This document shows positions 14,966-17,640 of a stretch of DNA of 17,640 bases, piece by piece (position 1 is the stretch's first letter; every line of letters starts with the position of its first letter). Source of the DNA: Amoebophrya sp. AT5.2 (lineage: Eukaryota; Sar; Dinophyceae; Syndiniales; Amoebophryaceae). The stretch spans positions 1 to 17,640 of the forward strand of contig RXOD01004864.1 in the NCBI GenBank assembly GCA_005223375.1, in the 5' to 3' direction. The notes below the pieces were generated by a model that made no database searches, was not told the DNA's origin, and was given only the letters and a program-made list of their open reading frames with translations. A program made the translations under genes and the position numbers.

Positions 14966-17444
14966 ATGCCGACGTCACCGTCGCTCCTCACGGACGTCCT
15001 GGGTGGATTCTTGGACACTTGTTCGACCAACAAGCACGCACTGCACGAGCAGCACGCGTCTTCCTCGAGTTTTCATTCTACTGCAGCCGCGAAGACGTTC
15101 GGAGCAGTGGTGGAGCACGAGTCCCCCAACCACCCGGCGCTTTTATTCGACGCTTCTCATGTTGGCTCCGGCTCCCGCACCAGGGCTACATCCACCTCGT
15201 TTTTCTCCAGCGTGAAGTCAGGGTGCGGGTCATCTGCGCAAGGTAGAAACCCGATCCGATCCGCGACGAGTGTCGCGGCCATTGATGAACCCGATCCGCG
15301 ACGAGCGTCGCTGCTATCCGCTGGTGGCGCGGTCAACGCGACAACTCACCATCAACAGCACCCGCCGTACTCCAGCACCAACAAAACCCACAGTAGTTTT
15401 CTTGACATCGAGCACGCGGACTACTTCACGGGTCAGCTGCGACGCCACCTCAGTGCCGGTGGGGGCGGAGGTGGTGGAGCGGAAAGCAATCTCGGTCAGG
15501 ATGCGCGCCTGCTGCACCTCGACCCCACAAAACCCCTGATCTTCCAAGACGTCGACGGCGTACTCAACGACGCCGACGAGAACGTCCTGCTATCCGACAA
15601 ATTGATCAATCGGCTCGACGATCTGGTCGGCGACACGGACGCCCAGATCGTGCTTTCCTCCCATTGGAGAAAGTCACCGCACATGCTTGACCTGTTGTTT
15701 CAGCGGCTCACGTTGACCAAGATTACGGAAGGGGAACGGTTTTGAAAAAAAACCCTAGAGCGCTAGCATCTTCTTTCACCAACTAGTACAGCAACATCAC
15801 CTTCAGCACCTACACCATGATGACCTCCAAGCGGCTATTCCAACACAGTTTGTTATTTCATCTTTTCGTCGTCGTGGTCGTGCTGCCGCCCACACAAACC
15901 ATCGCTCCCGGCGCGGCGCTGGACGTTTCCTTCCCCTCTTCAGGTTCAGCCTGTGTCTGATGTAGATGACACCAGCGAGCAGTACGACAGTAGCTCTCCT
16001 CTGTGTTTGAGTTTATTATCCTACCTAGGTAGCAGGGAAGAACTAAACAAGAAAGCGCTTTCACTTTCTATAGGTGATCTGTTCATCTGCGGGGATTGGC
16101 ATCCATTGGGGGCAACTTGACTACAGAAAAATCAACAACGGACAGCAGTGAAGGTTTCCTTTGGACCAACACAGAGGCGCAGGGAGATCACTCATCATCA
16201 GTTTATATCCTATATTTCCGCCCTTCTTGCCACCTAATGGCAGTGTGTGGTCCGAAGAAGATGAGTAGTTGTTTTGGGTTGTTGTAAGAAGCATCACCTC
16301 GATCAGAGGATCGTGGGGGCGACGCCGTCGTTATGCCGCGGGGTCGAATGCCGAGCGAAGGAGATTTGGGCCTGGATGGAAGGACACAAGGCATTCAAAG
16401 GTACGACTCGGATTCAACCCTAGGGTTTGGTTAGTTGTAGTGTGTTTGAGTGCAAGCAGTCAGTAGGCAGATTCAGATTTCGTTTTCTCACTTTATCTTT
16501 TTGATCAATGACTATGACATCAGCTTCAGCTGCAGCTCGCTGGCTGCAATATGCGGCTTTGGTTGGAGACTTCCTCAACAAATGAAATAAAATCTATTGT
16601 ATTGACTCAAAGCAGCATGTTTGTTGACCGAACCGTGTTTTTCCCCAAGCAATCCATCTGCATCTGAATTTTTATTCATGCCTTATCCTTAGGTAACTGG
16701 GTCGCTCTGGACGATTGGAACTTGTTCGTACAACCGGATGGGGAGCACCTGGTCGACCACTTCGTGAACACAAATCCCGATGTTGGTCTCACCCCCGACG
16801 ACGCTGAAGAGGCGACGCGGCTTCTAGACCGTCCCGTGATGACCGAAGACGATCACCCGCCGTTTCCGCTGGGCCTCGGAGACTCACTACTGCCGACGTC
16901 GGCCGCGGGGGCTGATCTGGATGCTGGTGTTGGTGTAGGCGTAGGGCTCGGAGCTGGAGCAGCAGCGGCATCCTCGATGGGCGCGGCAGCCGCGATGAAT
17001 GCAGGCAGTGACACCTTCGCCGGAGCAGACTCGTTTGACGCGACTGCAGCACCTCCAGATTTCTCCACCTCCGCAGCGGCGGGCGCGCAAGATTCGTCCG
17101 CCTTCGTCGCGGTGCCGCCAATGACCACCGGGGCGGAGCAGGGCGTGGACGAAGCGGGAGCAGGCGCGACGGGAGCGACTTCTGCCCTTTTTTCCTTTGG
17201 GGATGCCAACAACGTCGGCGAGGAGAATTTGGTAGACGCGACGCCACTGCAGGGAAGCACTTCGGAAGGAGCAGCGTTTTTCCCGAACGCCGCGGAGGAA
17301 GGCGGTGTCGTGACGGCTGTTGAAGATGGGGCAAACGCGGGAGCACTCTCGAACGCTGCAGCAGGTGACGTCGAAGTACTGCCGGCGGAGGGAGCGGGTA
17401 CCGGTGCTATTATAAGTACATTCATAAACATAATCATAGATTGA
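14966..17444 (+). CDS. HAD-superfamily (HAD_SAK-like) protein, three exons
   Basis: Exons 14966-15738, 16309-16400 and 16693-17444 sum to 1617 nt (538 aa) and join in phase. Residues 1-185 are Ser/His/Ala-rich and disordered. The HAD fold follows: motif I F-Q-D195-V-D197-G-V-L-N (Asp nucleophile and acid/base Asp), motif II IVLSSHWR (Ser231/232), then across the first splice IVGATPSL...RAKEIWAWM, and across the second WVALDDWN with D295-D296 as the metal-binding pair. The tail of this domain has LVDHFVNTNPDVGLTPDDAEEA, usual for the family. This order matches the HAD_SAK type proposed to act in RNA repair; phosphatase activity is inferred, the substrate is unknown. From about residue 325 the chain is an Ala/Gly/Asp-rich low-complexity tail. 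The stop at 17442-17444 may be inside an intron, as GGAGCGGG recurs at 17391 and 17570 and the frame can continue there. Confidence 0.8.
15739..16308 (+). other. Intron 1 of HAD-like gene (GT-AG, phase 2)
   Basis: 570 bp, donor GTTTTG, acceptor GATCAGAG. Splicing restores GER-IVGATP, which completes the HAD domain. It encloses a 47-codon ORF (15817-15960) starting with a hydrophobic stretch. Confidence 0.75.
15817..15960 (+). CDS. Intronic 47-aa ORF with signal-like start (doubtful)
   Basis: ATG 15817 (followed by ATG 15820) to TGA 15958-15960, entirely inside the first intron of the HAD-like gene. The start MMTSKRLFQHSLLFHLFVVVVVLPP looks like a signal peptide or membrane anchor, then APGAALDVSFPSSG. 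A donor-like GTTCAG near 15943 would be phase 1, which does not match the next HAD exon (phase 2), so it is not an alternative first exon of that gene. It may be the first exon of a nested gene or chance. Confidence 0.2.
   Translation: MMTSKRLFQHSLLFHLFVVVVVLPPTQTIAPGAALDVSFPSSGSACV
16401..16692 (+). other. Intron 2 of HAD-like gene (GT-AG, phase 1)
   Basis: 292 bp, donor GTACGA, acceptor TTATCCTTAG. Splicing joins HKAFK-G to NWVALDDWN. The end of the intron is AT-rich. Confidence 0.8.
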
Positions 17445-17569
17445 TACAACTTTCGCTTTCCTAGTAGCTTCATGGGGTTCGGGTCGTTGTCGTCGTGGAG
17501 CTGGATGTACTGGTCGGTATGCCTCGATCAGCGATAGGAAGAGGAACACATGATAATATTCCATCTGCA

Positions 17570-17640
17570 GGAGCGGGAGCGCTGCTACTTCGTGCCCGTC
17601 TTGCATATACTAAACTATCAGTCCGGGCAACTACCTAGCG
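17570..17640 (+). CDS. Possible further exon of HAD-like gene, at the right edge
   Basis: After CTGCAG the sequence GGAGCGGGAG repeats the end of the Ala/Gly tail (17391-17398). Joining there continues the tail as GAGALLLRARLAYTK and reaches a TAG near 17636. Another frame of the same DNA, from ATG 17550, reads FHLQERERCYFVPVLHILNY and stays open to the window end, so a separate gene start is an alternative. The data cannot decide. Confidence 0.3.

Noticed and set aside
16789..17606. Three long minus-strand frames over the Ala/Gly tail
   Set aside because: GC-rich simple sequence leaves several frames open; the + strand frame continues directly from the HAD domain.

Overview
The window looks like eukaryotic nuclear DNA from an alveolate, most likely a dinoflagellate-lineage organism. 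A syndinian parasite such as Amoebophrya is my best guess. The supporting evidence is: (i) every gene I can support lies on the + strand, as in the one-directional gene arrays of dinoflagellates; (ii) genes are broken by short introns of about 50-570 bp whose removal restores long reading frames; (iii) one intron is a short inverted-repeat element with a target-site duplication and no GT-AG ends, the 'introner' type reported from Amoebophrya; (iv) the 4-7.6 kb gene encodes a secreted coiled-coil protein of a kind I associate with dinoflagellate proteomes. I saw no bacterial operon signals, tRNA, rRNA or CRISPR. The species assignment is inference.

Layout. 1-2779: a long, disordered Ser/Arg/Gln-rich protein, open to the left edge. 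2780-3962: no recognisable gene. 3963-7626: a six-exon gene for a 703-residue secreted protein with four internal coiled-coil repeats; its third intron (about 5494-5920) is the introner. 7627-8510: no firm gene, but coding-like fragments and paired hairpins. 8511-9212: an unrecognised 233-aa protein. 9213-10419: hairpins, direct repeats and a 51-aa ORF. 10420-10995: a 191-aa low-complexity protein. 11944-12543: a three-exon gene for 144 aa. 12544-13525: repeats, including a 70-bp tandem array. About 13526-14248: a small Cys-motif (CX9C-like) protein in two or three exons. 14315-14760: a two-exon gene for 68 aa. 14966-17444 or beyond: a HAD-superfamily protein (HAD_SAK-like) in at least three exons, with a disordered N-terminus and an Ala/Gly-rich tail.

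The genes do not form an obvious pathway; this looks like an ordinary gene-dense segment. The most interesting item is the introner, which sits in the middle of a coding exon and shows its insertion footprint directly. Other repeat-rich spots (12.6-13.45 kb, 9.3-9.5 kb, 10.2 kb) may be further mobile or structured elements. Exon joins were worked out by eye from reading-frame continuity and AG/GT boundaries, and need transcript data to confirm.
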